A DNA stretch of 64,000 nt from Brachybacterium sp042666875 (GTDB lineage: Bacteria > Actinomycetota > Actinomycetes > Actinomycetales > Dermabacteraceae), in contig NZ_JBHTCX010000002.1 of the NCBI RefSeq assembly GCF_042666875.1, positions 248,001-312,000 of the forward strand, given 5' to 3'. Below, piece by piece: positions 34,334 to 42,421 of this stretch (positions are counted from its first letter, which is position 1; every line of letters starts with the position of its first letter). Position numbers and translations under genes: made by a program. The notes beneath the pieces are model-generated. The model did not search any database. It was not told the origin of the DNA and saw only the letters and a list, made by a program, of their open reading frames with translations.

Positions 34334-35365
34334 TCAGCGGCTGACCGGGTCGGCGTCAGTCCCGGCGAGCAGCGCGTCGAGGTCGCGAAGATGCGGGGAG
34401 CCTTCCCAGTCGCCGGGGGTCGTGCAGGCGAGGGCTCCGCAGGCGTTGGCCCGGGTGAGGCGAGCGGGCACATCGAGCCCCTCGAGGCGCGCGCTGAGGT
34501 AGCCGGCGACGAACGCGTCTCCGGCGCCGACGGTGTCGACCACGTCGACTTCGTGTCCAGGTGCTTCAGCGATCTCCTTGGCGTCGCCCCCGGCGAGAGC
34601 CGCGGCCCCGTCGGCGCCGAGCTTGATGACGACCTCGCGGCGGGACCCGGCGGACAGCGCCCGCAGCAGCCCGCGGTGATCATCCTCGGCGACATCCGGC
34701 GTCAGGATCGAGAGCTCCTCCGGCCCGCCGAAGAGGATGTCCACGTGCTCGAGGATGTCCCCGAGCAGCTCCGCGAGGCGCTCGCGGGAGCCCAAGCGGG
34801 AGCGGTAGTTCACGTCGAGGCTGATCGGCACGCCGGCGGCGACGGCCCGTTGGACGGCGGCCGCAGTGGTGGCATGCGCGCTCTCCGAGAGCAACGGCGT
34901 GATGCCGCTGAGATGCAGCAGACGGGCGTGCTCGATGAGGCCGACGGGGAGATCGTCCGGCCTGATCGCGGAGGCGGCGGAGCCGGCCCGGTAGTAGTCC
35001 ACGCGCGTGGTGGTGGCGCTGGGGCGCGACTTGACCATCAGCCCCGTCGGCCGCTCGGGATCGATCCCGCAGTGCACCTCCACGCCCTCGCCACGGATCT
35101 CGCGGATCACCCGCGTGCCCAGCGGGTCATCGCCCACCCGGCTGACCCAGGCCGACGGGACGCCGAGACGGCGCAGGCCGATCGCGAGGTTCGACTCGGC
35201 GCCGCCGAGCGCGATGTCCACCGAGGACAGGTGGGCGAGGGAGCCGACGGCGGCGCTGCGCATCAGCGCCATGGTCTCGCCGAGGGTCACGACCCAGGGT
35301 GCGGAGCCCGCGGGCACCGGCTGCTGGGGGACGGCGGGCGCGGGCGGGCCGGCGGGACTGCTCAC
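34334..35365 (-). CDS. kdgK: 2-keto-3-deoxygluconate kinase, PfkB/ribokinase family
   Basis: A 343-residue sugar kinase. N-terminal VVTLGETMALMRSA and the substrate-lid region ALGGAESNLAIGLRRLG are as in KDG kinases, and the PfkB signature DTVGAGDAFVAGYLSARL carries the catalytic Asp in GAGD. It phosphorylates 2-keto-3-deoxygluconate to KDPG, the substrate of the aldolase encoded just upstream, whose stop it overlaps by four bases. Some PfkB enzymes of similar sequence act on fructose or tagatose, but the operon supports KDG. Confidence 0.88.
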   Translation of the reverse strand: MSSPAGPPAPAVPQQPVPAGSAPWVVTLGETMALMRSAAVGSLAHLSSVDIALGGAESNLAIGLRRLGVPSAWVSRVGDDPLGTRVIREIRGEGVEVHCGIDPERPTGLMVKSRPSATTTRVDYYRAGSAASAIRPDDLPVGLIEHARLLHLSGITPLLSESAHATTAAAVQRAVAAGVPISLDVNYRSRLGSRERLAELLGDILEHVDILFGGPEELSILTPDVAEDDHRGLLRALSAGSRREVVIKLGADGAAALAGGDAKEIAEAPGHEVDVVDTVGAGDAFVAGYLSARLEGLDVPARLTRANACGALACTTPGDWEGSPHLRDLDALLAGTDADPVSR

Positions 35366-36015
35366 GCCCCGGCCTCCCGGGTGGTCGCGCCGACGAAATG
35401 CACGGCGCGATCGGCCAGGGCATCGAGGCTGCCCCCCTTGAGGGCGTCGCCGAGCAGCGGGCCGCCGACGCTGACGGCGTCGGCTCCGGCCTGCAGCCAG
35501 CGGCGGGCCGCCTCCAGGTCCACGCCGCCGGAGGGGATCACTCGGATGCCGGGGAACGGGCCGCGCAGGTCCTTGACGTAGCCGGGGCCGACGACGCTGG
35601 CGGGGAACACCTTGACCGCCGCCGCGCCCGCGGCCCAGCCCTGGTGCAGCTCGCTCGGGGTGAGGCCGCCGGGAATGATCGCGATGCCTGCCTCGGCGGC
35701 GGCCTCGAGCAGGTCGGGGCGGGTGATCGGGGTGACGATGTAACGGGCGCCGTGCTTGGCGGCCGTGCGCAGGTCGCCCGGGTCGGTGACGGTGCCGACG
35801 GCGATGTCCAGCTGCTCGCCGAAGCGCTCCACCAGGCCCGGCAGCTCCTCGAGGGTGCCGGGGGTGGAGAGGGTCAGCTCGACGGAGCGGATGCCGGCGC
35901 CGGCGAGGGTCTCCAGGATCGGGGCGTACTGGTCGGCACGCTCGCCGCGGATCACCACGATCAGGCGCGCGGCCGCGGTGCGCTCGGGAAGGGTGGGGCG
36001 GTCGGTGGTGGTCAT
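35362..36015 (-). CDS. eda: KDPG aldolase (2-keto-3-deoxy-6-phosphogluconate / KHG aldolase)
   Basis: A 217-residue class I aldolase with the Schiff-base Lys135 in AAVKVFPAS, the general acid/base Glu46 in SVELTLSTP, and the phosphate-binding IPSGGVDLEAARRWL. It splits KDPG to pyruvate and glyceraldehyde 3-phosphate, the last step of the uronate branch. Operon order on the minus strand is mannonate oxidoreductase, idonate-type dehydrogenase, this aldolase, KDG kinase. The 100-base gap upstream shows no clear promoter. Confidence 0.92.
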   Translation of the reverse strand: MTTTDRPTLPERTAAARLIVVIRGERADQYAPILETLAGAGIRSVELTLSTPGTLEELPGLVERFGEQLDIAVGTVTDPGDLRTAAKHGARYIVTPITRPDLLEAAAEAGIAIIPGGLTPSELHQGWAAGAAAVKVFPASVVGPGYVKDLRGPFPGIRVIPSGGVDLEAARRWLQAGADAVSVGGPLLGDALKGGSLDALADRAVHFVGATTREAGA

Positions 36016-36115
36016 GAGAGGTCCCCTTGTCGTGGGTGGCGGTCGACGGGATGCACCTGCACCCCGATTCTCACAGCTGCGGTGCGCACGGCTCGAGCCC
36101 CGGCGGCCTCGATCC

Positions 36116-37135
36116 TCATCGCTGCGGTGGTGACAGCTCCAGCAGCACCTTGGCCGAGCGGGAGGCGTCCTTCGCGGTCGCGAACGCCTCGGTGGCCTCG
36201 GAGCCCGGGAGCATCTGGGTGATCACCGCGTCGAACCGTTCGTCGGCGGCCAGCAGCTCGATGGCCTCGTCGATCTCCGTGTCGAAGCGCTGGGTCCCGC
36301 GCAGCTGGACCTCCTTGGCGACCAGGCGGGCGAGGTTCACCGGGATCTCGGTGTCCGGCAGGATCGCGACCTGCACGATGATCCCGGCCGGTCGCACGGC
36401 GCGCACGCCGGAGGACAGCGAGGCCGGCGCCGAGGAGCATTCGAGCACGACGTCGTAGGTGTCGTCCGCCGGGGCCTCGTCGGTCACCTGAATCGTCCTC
36501 GAGGCTCCGAGGGCCGCCGCGCGCTCGAGCGGCTCGGGGCGCACGTCGGTCACATCGACCGAGTCGGCCCCGCGGTGCAGCAGGGCGGAGACGGCCAGCA
36601 GACCGATCGGCCCTGCTCCCAGGACCAGGCACTTCTTCCCGGTGACGTCACCGGCGATGGTGACGGCGTGGAGGGAGACGGCGAAGGGCTCCGCCAGGGT
36701 CGCCCGACGCAGCGGCAGGTTCTCCGGCAGCGGACGCAGGTTCCCGCGATCGATGACGAGGTACTCGGCGGCGGCGCCCTGGCGGTGAGGGAACACGCTG
36801 GCGCTGCCGAGGTAGTCACCGTGCGGCCACAGATGGGGGCGGTCCTCCAGGCCCGGCTGGCTGGTGCCGTACCGGGCCGGGTGCACGGTCACCGGAGTGC
36901 CGGGCGCGTACTCACCGGTGGGGTCCAGATCCACGACGGCCGACAGCTCGTGGCCCGGGACCAGCGGCTCGCGGATGACGAACGCACCGTTGGCGCCGTG
37001 GAAGTAGTAGTGCAGGTCGGAGCCGCAGATGCCGACGTAGGCGACCCGCAGGCGCACCTCGCCCTCGCCCGGCTCGACGTCGGGGACGTCCTGCCAGCGG
37101 ATGTCGCCTGCGGCATGGATGGTCAGGGCCTTCAC
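36116..37135 (-). CDS. Zinc-type medium-chain dehydrogenase, L-idonate 5-dehydrogenase-like
   Basis: A 339-residue medium-chain dehydrogenase. Catalytic-zinc residues are Cys in GICGSDLHYY and His/Glu in VPGHELSAV; the Rossmann motif is VLGAGPIGLLAVSAL. DLHYYFHGANGAF and the GSASVFPHRQG stretch match idonate dehydrogenases (sugar acid oxidation at C5). The lobe that normally carries four structural-zinc cysteines reads ARYGTSQPGLEDRPHL with no Cys, so the structural zinc is lost. It overlaps the mannonate oxidoreductase by four bases. Substrate inferred: idonate, or another C6 aldonate entering the KDG route. Confidence 0.82.
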   Translation of the reverse strand: MKALTIHAAGDIRWQDVPDVEPGEGEVRLRVAYVGICGSDLHYYFHGANGAFVIREPLVPGHELSAVVDLDPTGEYAPGTPVTVHPARYGTSQPGLEDRPHLWPHGDYLGSASVFPHRQGAAAEYLVIDRGNLRPLPENLPLRRATLAEPFAVSLHAVTIAGDVTGKKCLVLGAGPIGLLAVSALLHRGADSVDVTDVRPEPLERAAALGASRTIQVTDEAPADDTYDVVLECSSAPASLSSGVRAVRPAGIIVQVAILPDTEIPVNLARLVAKEVQLRGTQRFDTEIDEAIELLAADERFDAVITQMLPGSEATEAFATAKDASRSAKVLLELSPPQR

Positions 37136-38664
37136 GGGCGGTTCTCCTTCGAGGGGGCGGACGTCAGGGACGCGGACAGGGCCTCGCCGGCCGCGGCGCG
37201 CGGGCCCGACCGGACGATGGTGGTCAGCAGGTGGCCGACGGTCTCGACGAACTCCTCATGCTCGGCCAGCTGCGCGGAGAGGCATCCGCTCTCCAGCAGC
37301 ACCCGGGCGTGCTCCGCCGGGGTCGCGGCCGAGGCTGCGACCTCCTGCAGTCGCTGCTGGGCAGGATCGCTCATCGCCCGGGCCTGCTCACCGGGCTCGA
37401 CGCCGCGCGGCGGGATCACGCACGCGAACCAGGCCGCGACCGTCAGGGCCAGCAGGGCCGGCATGTCGCCGCGCTCGAGGTGGAACAGGGCCGGGACCGG
37501 GACGCGCTGCGGCAGGCGCATCGACCCGTCGGACCCCACTTGGCGGGTGCGGTGGCCCAGGTCGTGGTTGCGCCAGCGGTGCTGCAGGTCAGCGATGTAT
37601 TCGTCGACGTCGAAACCTGCGGGGAGGGCGATCGTGGGCACGTTCTCGCGCTCGATGAGGGCGAGGGTGGCCTCGGCGATCCAGTCCTGCTCGAAGGCCT
37701 CGGGAATCGTGCCACGATCGTCCAGAGCGCCGAGGTAGGCGATCAGCGAGTGCGGCCCGTTGAGGATGCGCAGCTTGACCTGCTCGTACTTCTCGACCTC
37801 GTCGGACATGATGGCGCCGCCGCGCTCCCAGGCGGGCCGGCCGGCGGGGAAGTCGTCCTCGATCACCCACATGGAGAACTGCTCGGCCCGCACCGGTGCG
37901 GCGTCCCGGACGCCCAGCAGCTCGGCGACCTGGTCGGACGTCTCGGGCGTGGTGGCGGGCACGATGCGGTCCACCATGGCGTCGGGGAAGGCGACCTGGT
38001 CGCGCACGTAGGTCAGCACGTCGTCCTCGGCCCCCGAGTGCTCGAGGAACTCGGTGACCATCCGGCGCGCGGTCTGCCCGGCGGCGGAGACGTTGTCGCA
38101 GGGCAGCACGGTGAACGGTTCGCCGCTGCGGGCGCGAACGGTGAGGCCGCGGGCGAGCAGTCCGATCACGGTGCGGGGCGCGGAGGGGTCGGCGAGGTCC
38201 GCCCGCAGCGGCTCGGCGTCGACGTCGAGGTGACCGGTGCGCGGGGAGACGTAGTAGCCGCCCTCGGAGACGGTCAGGGTGAGGATCCGGCGATGGGTGT
38301 CGGCGACCTCCCGGATCACGGCCTGCGGATCCTCGGCCATCACCCCGACGCCGCGGTGGACGTCGACGACGTCGGCCCGGGTGCCGCTCTCGGAGAGCTC
38401 GAGGACGCTGTAGGGGCCGTCCTGCCTGCTCATCGCGTCGACGACGGCGCGGGAGCGGTTGGCGAAACCGATGATGCCCCAGTCGCCCTCCTCGGCGGCG
38501 AGCGCTCGCGCGGTGTGCACGGCCGCGTGGGCGCGGTGGAAGGCGCCGAGGCCCAGGTGGATGATGCCGGCGCGGGAGGGGTCCGACGGGGCGGCGGCCC
38601 CGAGGCGGGGCAGTCCGCCGGAGCGGGCCCTGTCGAGACGAGGGACGTCCCCGGAGGTGGACAC
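37132..38664 (-). CDS. uxuB: D-mannonate oxidoreductase (fructuronate reductase), mannitol dehydrogenase family
   Basis: A 510-residue long-chain polyol dehydrogenase. The N-terminal Rossmann segment IIHLGLGAFHRAHAAVHT binds NAD(H), and the catalytic Lys lies in KYEQVKLRILNGPHS, with ALPCDN-like VLPCDNVSAAG also typical. It interconverts D-fructuronate and D-mannonate. It is the first gene of a four-gene operon and makes the substrate of the mannonate dehydratase at 19651. Its promoter region carries an inverted repeat (38743-38761) matching the one at the IclR/manD locus. A mannitol or altronate substrate is less likely given the operon. Confidence 0.88.
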   Translation of the reverse strand: MSTSGDVPRLDRARSGGLPRLGAAAPSDPSRAGIIHLGLGAFHRAHAAVHTARALAAEEGDWGIIGFANRSRAVVDAMSRQDGPYSVLELSESGTRADVVDVHRGVGVMAEDPQAVIREVADTHRRILTLTVSEGGYYVSPRTGHLDVDAEPLRADLADPSAPRTVIGLLARGLTVRARSGEPFTVLPCDNVSAAGQTARRMVTEFLEHSGAEDDVLTYVRDQVAFPDAMVDRIVPATTPETSDQVAELLGVRDAAPVRAEQFSMWVIEDDFPAGRPAWERGGAIMSDEVEKYEQVKLRILNGPHSLIAYLGALDDRGTIPEAFEQDWIAEATLALIERENVPTIALPAGFDVDEYIADLQHRWRNHDLGHRTRQVGSDGSMRLPQRVPVPALFHLERGDMPALLALTVAAWFACVIPPRGVEPGEQARAMSDPAQQRLQEVAASAATPAEHARVLLESGCLSAQLAEHEEFVETVGHLLTTIVRSGPRAAAGEALSASLTSAPSKENRP

Positions 38665-38742
38665 GGGAGCCTCCTGGTTGGTGCGTGGTCACGCTGTCTG
38701 CGTGACGCCGGAACACGACCCGGGGGACTGCCCGGCGCAAAG

Positions 38743-38761
38743 CGTTCCACAACGCGGAACG
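38743..38761. promoter_or_regulatory. IclR-type operator before the uxuB operon
   Basis: CGTTCC-ACAACGC-GGAACG, a perfect 6-bp inverted repeat, about 80 bases upstream of the uxuB start. It shares the GTTCCAC-RA-YRC-RGAAC pattern with 19557-19575 at the iclR/manD promoter; all six differences are transitions. This links the two halves of the mannonate pathway. Confidence 0.62.
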
Positions 38762-38866
38762 GATGTTTCGATCAGCATATCAAGAGGTCGAAGGGTCGGT
38801 CGTGCCGACGGGGAGGCGCCGAGGCCGATCTTGACAGCCCTTAAGTAAGAGTTGCAGACTAAGCGG

Positions 38867-38920
38867 TCGAAGCGCTTCGACGAAGCGCTTCGACGAAACG
38901 CTTCGACGAAGCGCTTCGAT
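38867..38920. promoter_or_regulatory. Array of four LacI-type operators, 13-bp period
   Basis: Four consecutive copies of CGAAGCGCTTCGA-type palindromes (core AAGCGCTT at 38870, 38883, 38896 as AAACGCTT, and 38909) repeat every 13 bases. The first is a perfect 14-bp palindrome TCGAAGCGCTTCGA. Together with TTGACA at 38924-38929 they precede the lacI gene and can also serve the divergent uxuB promoter. The CG centre and form are those of LacI-family operators, so autoregulation of lacI and the xyloside operon is likely. Confidence 0.78.
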
Positions 38921-38973
38921 GCGTTGACACAGCAGTCGCCGCACAGCGCGACCCACGACGAGGAGGACGCGGG

Positions 38974-40056
38974 ATGGCCACGATGAGCGAGGTCGCACGC
39001 CATGCCGGCGTCGCCCTGAGCACCGTGTCCTACATGCTCTCGGGGGACCGGCCCGTGTCCCCGGCGACCAAGGAACGCATCGAGCAGGCCATGACCGAGC
39101 TCGGCTACCGGCCCAACGCGATCGCTCGCAGCCTGGCCAGCCGGCGCACCCGGATCCTCGCCCTGCACCTGCCCGAGCTCGACTTCACCGCCGGCGAGAC
39201 CGTCTTCGAGATCGTCCGCGGTGCCTACGACCGGGCGTCCGAACTGGGATACCTGCTCTCGGTGTGGCCGATCGATGTCGACCGCGCTCCCGAGGAGCTC
39301 ATCGACCTCGTCGGCCAGGGGCATGCCGACGGCGTCCTGCTGGTCGAGGTCGGTATCGAGGACCGCAGGATCGATGCCCTGTCGGAAGCCGACGTGCCCT
39401 TCCTGTCCATCGGCCGTACCGGCGACACCTCTCGCCTGCCCTACGTCGACATCGACTTCGAGGCCACGGTCCGCGAGGCCCTGGACGAGCTGATCGAGCT
39501 CGGCCACCGCGACGTCGCGCTGCTGGGCCGCTCGAGCGCCCTCGAGGCCGACGGCTACGCCCCCGCGGTGCGCTCCCACGAATCCTTCGCCCGGATCGCC
39601 GGCGAGCGCGGCATCCGCCACCGGGAGTACACGGTCGAGGCCTCCCCCCAGGCCGGTCGCGCCCTGGCGAGAGACCTGTTCAGCGGGGAGGACCGCCCCG
39701 ATGCCGTGATCGCCCTGAACGACCTCGCCGTCGTCGGGCTCGTCAACGAGCTCGCGCTCATGGGCGTCGAGCTGCCCCGCGACCTCTCCGTCGTCACCGT
39801 CGTCTCCAGCCGCCGCACCGGATCGATGACCACGCCGACGCTCGCCGGCTGGCAGGGTCCCGGCGAGGAGATGGGCCGCCGGGCCGTCGACGGTCTGCTC
39901 GCGCGGCTGGACGACCCGGAATCCGCCCCCAGCCAGGTCCTCGTGACCTGCACCCGATACCACGGCGACTCCGTCAGCGATCGCCGCGACCCCACCAGCA
40001 TTCCGATCCCCGGCACCGGGTCCCACGATCCGCGGCGTCCGTCGGACAGCAGCTGA
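38974..40056 (+). CDS. LacI-family transcriptional regulator
   Basis: A 360-residue LacI/GalR protein. The N-terminal HTH (SEVARHAGVALSTVSYML) and hinge (YRPNAIARSLASRRT) are intact, followed by the sugar-binding core (ILALHLPELDF, RPDAVIALNDLAVVGLVNEL, LSVVTVVSS). The ATG has GGAGGA about 9 bases upstream. Thirty bases after its stop begins the CUT1 importer with an alpha-xylosidase, so an alpha-xyloside, such as isoprimeverose or another xyloglucan piece, is the likely inducer. A four-fold operator array lies just upstream. Confidence 0.92.
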   Translation: MATMSEVARHAGVALSTVSYMLSGDRPVSPATKERIEQAMTELGYRPNAIARSLASRRTRILALHLPELDFTAGETVFEIVRGAYDRASELGYLLSVWPIDVDRAPEELIDLVGQGHADGVLLVEVGIEDRRIDALSEADVPFLSIGRTGDTSRLPYVDIDFEATVREALDELIELGHRDVALLGRSSALEADGYAPAVRSHESFARIAGERGIRHREYTVEASPQAGRALARDLFSGEDRPDAVIALNDLAVVGLVNELALMGVELPRDLSVVTVVSSRRTGSMTTPTLAGWQGPGEEMGRRAVDGLLARLDDPESAPSQVLVTCTRYHGDSVSDRRDPTSIPIPGTGSHDPRRPSDSS

Positions 40057-40086
40057 CAGCCCGTCCCTCACAAGGAAGTAGGAACC

Positions 40087-41391
40087 ATGAAGCGCAGAGA
40101 TTTCACCACCCTCGCCGCGGCCACGACGCTCGGGGCCGCCGCCGTCCCCACGCTCAGTGCGTGCGGCTCCGGCGGCGGGTCCGGTGACGGCACGTCCCTG
40201 GTCATCTGGCACTACGAAAACGAGGACTCCGCCATGGGCCAGGCCTGGGCCCGGGCGCAGGAGATCTTCGAGGAGAAGCACCCCGAGGTCACCGTCACCG
40301 TCGAGAAGCAGACCTTCGAGCAGCTCCAGAAGAACGCCAAGATCGTGCTGACCGGCAACGACGTCCCGGACCTGATGGAGTACAACAAGGGCAACTCCAC
40401 CGCCGGCCAGCTCGCCTCGCAGGGGCTGCTCGAGCCGCTGACCGAGGTCGCCGACGAGAACGGCTGGGGGGACAAGCTCTCCGAGAGCCTGCAGGCCACC
40501 TCGCGGTACGACGAGTCAGGGCTGATGGGCTCGGGCGACTGGTTCGGCCTGCCCAACTACGGCGAGTACGTCTACGTCTTCTACAACAAGCGGATGTTCG
40601 ACGAAGCCGGCGTCTCCGTCCCCACCACGCTCGAGGAGTTCGAGGAGGTCCTGCAGACCTTCGTCGACCAGGGCACCGTCCCCCTCGCCGAAGCGGGCGC
40701 CGAGTACCCGGCCGGGCAGCTGTGGTACCAGCTGGTGCTCGCCCACGGTGACCGCAGCTTCGTGGACGCCTATCAGCTGTTCGACGGCGAGGTCGATTTC
40801 GCCGGGGATCCGATCATGGCCGGCGCCCAGCGTTTCGCCGACTGGGTCGAGAAGGGCTACATCGCCGCGGACTCCGCCGGGCTGACCGCTGAGGACATGG
40901 GCACCGCCTTCATCTCGGGCACCTACCCGATCATGTTCTCCGGCTCCTGGTGGTTCGGGCGCCTGGTGGCAGAGATGTCCGACGACTGGGGGCAGTTCCT
41001 CTTCCCCGGCACGGACCTGACCATCGGCTCCTCCGGCAACCTCTGGGTCGTGCCCACCAATGCCGCGAACAAGGACCTGGCCTACGAGTTCATGGAGATC
41101 ACCATGACCCAGGAGGTCCAGGACCTGCTCGGCCAGAAGGGCGGCCTGCCCGTCGCCGGGGACACCTCCACGATCGAGGACGAGAAGACCAAGGAGATGA
41201 CCGAGAACTTCACCGAGGTCATCGACGCCGACGGTCTCGCCTTCTACCCGGACTGGCCGGTGGCCGGCTTCTACGACCAGGTCGTCAGTGCGATGCAGTC
41301 GCTGATCAACGGCTCGAAGTCCCCTGCGGACGCCATGGCAGAGCTCGGCGAGAGCTACTCCACCGGGCGCGCCGACCTCACCGGCGAGTAA
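40087..41391 (+). CDS. ABC transporter sugar-binding lipoprotein, family 1 (CUT1)
   Basis: A 434-residue family 1 binding protein. The N-terminus KRRDFTTLAAATTLGAAA has a twin-arginine-like start and lipobox LSAC. Family features include LVIWHYENEDS, PDLMEYNKGNSTAGQLA, FGLPNYGEYVYVFYNKRMF and IMFSGSWWFGRL. It should capture an oligosaccharide outside the membrane. AAGGAAG lies 8 bases before the ATG. It leads the operon with two permeases and the GH31 enzyme, so alpha-xylosylated oligosaccharides are the likely ligand. A stem-loop follows its stop. Confidence 0.9.
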   Translation: MKRRDFTTLAAATTLGAAAVPTLSACGSGGGSGDGTSLVIWHYENEDSAMGQAWARAQEIFEEKHPEVTVTVEKQTFEQLQKNAKIVLTGNDVPDLMEYNKGNSTAGQLASQGLLEPLTEVADENGWGDKLSESLQATSRYDESGLMGSGDWFGLPNYGEYVYVFYNKRMFDEAGVSVPTTLEEFEEVLQTFVDQGTVPLAEAGAEYPAGQLWYQLVLAHGDRSFVDAYQLFDGEVDFAGDPIMAGAQRFADWVEKGYIAADSAGLTAEDMGTAFISGTYPIMFSGSWWFGRLVAEMSDDWGQFLFPGTDLTIGSSGNLWVVPTNAANKDLAYEFMEITMTQEVQDLLGQKGGLPVAGDTSTIEDEKTKEMTENFTEVIDADGLAFYPDWPVAGFYDQVVSAMQSLINGSKSPADAMAELGESYSTGRADLTGE

Positions 41392-41412
41392 GAGCACCAG
41401 CTGGACCACCCC

Positions 41413-41441
41413 GGGGCGGGCCGCCGCGAGCGGTCCGCCCC
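41413..41441 (+). terminator. Intra-operon hairpin after the binding-protein gene
   Basis: A 12-bp stem GGGGCGGGCCGC / GCGGTCCGCCCC (one G-T pair) with loop CGCGA, without a T-run. Placed between a binding-protein gene and its permeases, such hairpins usually stabilise the upstream message or partly stop transcription so that more binding protein is made than membrane subunits. Confidence 0.65.
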
Positions 41442-41460
41442 ACCCCTCTGAGGAGAGCAC

Positions 41461-42420
41461 ATGACCACGACCGATGCCGCGCCGACCGCGGTGACGCCGG
41501 CCCCGCGGCGCAGGCGGAGCAGGAACAGCCGGGCCGGGTACTGGCCCTACATGCTGCCCGGCCTGATCTCCTTCCTCGTCGTCATCCTCGTCCCGTTCGT
41601 GCTGAACATCTGGTACAGCCTGCACAGCTGGAAGGGCGGGCTCGCGCCCAAGCGCTGGAACGGGCTGGAGAACTACACTGCGCTGCTGGCCGACGAGGCC
41701 TTCTGGCTCTCCTTCCGCAACTCGATCTCGATGATCGCGGCCATGGTCGTGGTGCCGACCCTCATCGGGCTGCTGCTGGCCGCCATGCTGTTCGACTACG
41801 TCGCCAAGCACTGGAACAGCCAGACCGCCGCGTTCCTGCGCGCCACGTACTACATGCCCCAGATCCTGCCGATCTCGGTCGCCGGCATCGTGTGGAACTG
41901 GATCCTCAACAGCCAGACGGGCGCCGTGAACACGATGCTCGAAGGGCTGGGCATCGCCGACCCACCCAACTGGCTCGGCGACCCCTCGCTCGCGCTGCCC
42001 TCGGTGATGCTGGTGCTGATCTGGATCCAGATCGGCTACCCCACCGTGATCTTCATGTCCGCCCTGCAGCGCGTCGAGCCCGAGCTGTACGAGGCGGCCG
42101 AGCTCGACGGAGCGGGCTGGTTCGCCAGGTTCCGCGCCATCACCGTCCCACAGATCTCCCCGGAGACCTTCGTGATCGTGCTGACCTGCACGATCGCAGC
42201 GCTGAAGGTCTTCGCGCCGATCTACGTGCTCACGCGCGGCGGCCCGGAGAGCTCCACTCTCGTGCCCTCGTACTACTCGTACCTGAACTTCTTCGACACC
42301 TCGCGGGTCGGATACGGGGCGGCGGTCGCGACCGTGCTGACCCTGATCATCGTCGTCATCGCCGGTGGCATCCAGGTGCTGCAGAACCGCAGTGCCCGCA
42401 AAGACCAGGAGGGCCGCTGA
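41461..42420 (+). CDS. CUT1 sugar ABC transporter permease, MalF type
   Basis: A 319-residue permease with six membrane segments after a basic N-terminal tail (APRRRRSRNSRAG). MLPGLISFLVVILVPFVLNIWYS is the usual first helix and the EAA loop reads EAAELDGAGWFARFRAITVP. GGAGAG lies 5 bases before the ATG. It pairs with the next gene; the nucleotide-binding protein is not encoded in this operon. Confidence 0.92.
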   Translation: MTTTDAAPTAVTPAPRRRRSRNSRAGYWPYMLPGLISFLVVILVPFVLNIWYSLHSWKGGLAPKRWNGLENYTALLADEAFWLSFRNSISMIAAMVVVPTLIGLLLAAMLFDYVAKHWNSQTAAFLRATYYMPQILPISVAGIVWNWILNSQTGAVNTMLEGLGIADPPNWLGDPSLALPSVMLVLIWIQIGYPTVIFMSALQRVEPELYEAAELDGAGWFARFRAITVPQISPETFVIVLTCTIAALKVFAPIYVLTRGGPESSTLVPSYYSYLNFFDTSRVGYGAAVATVLTLIIVVIAGGIQVLQNRSARKDQEGR

Positions 42421-42421
42421 C

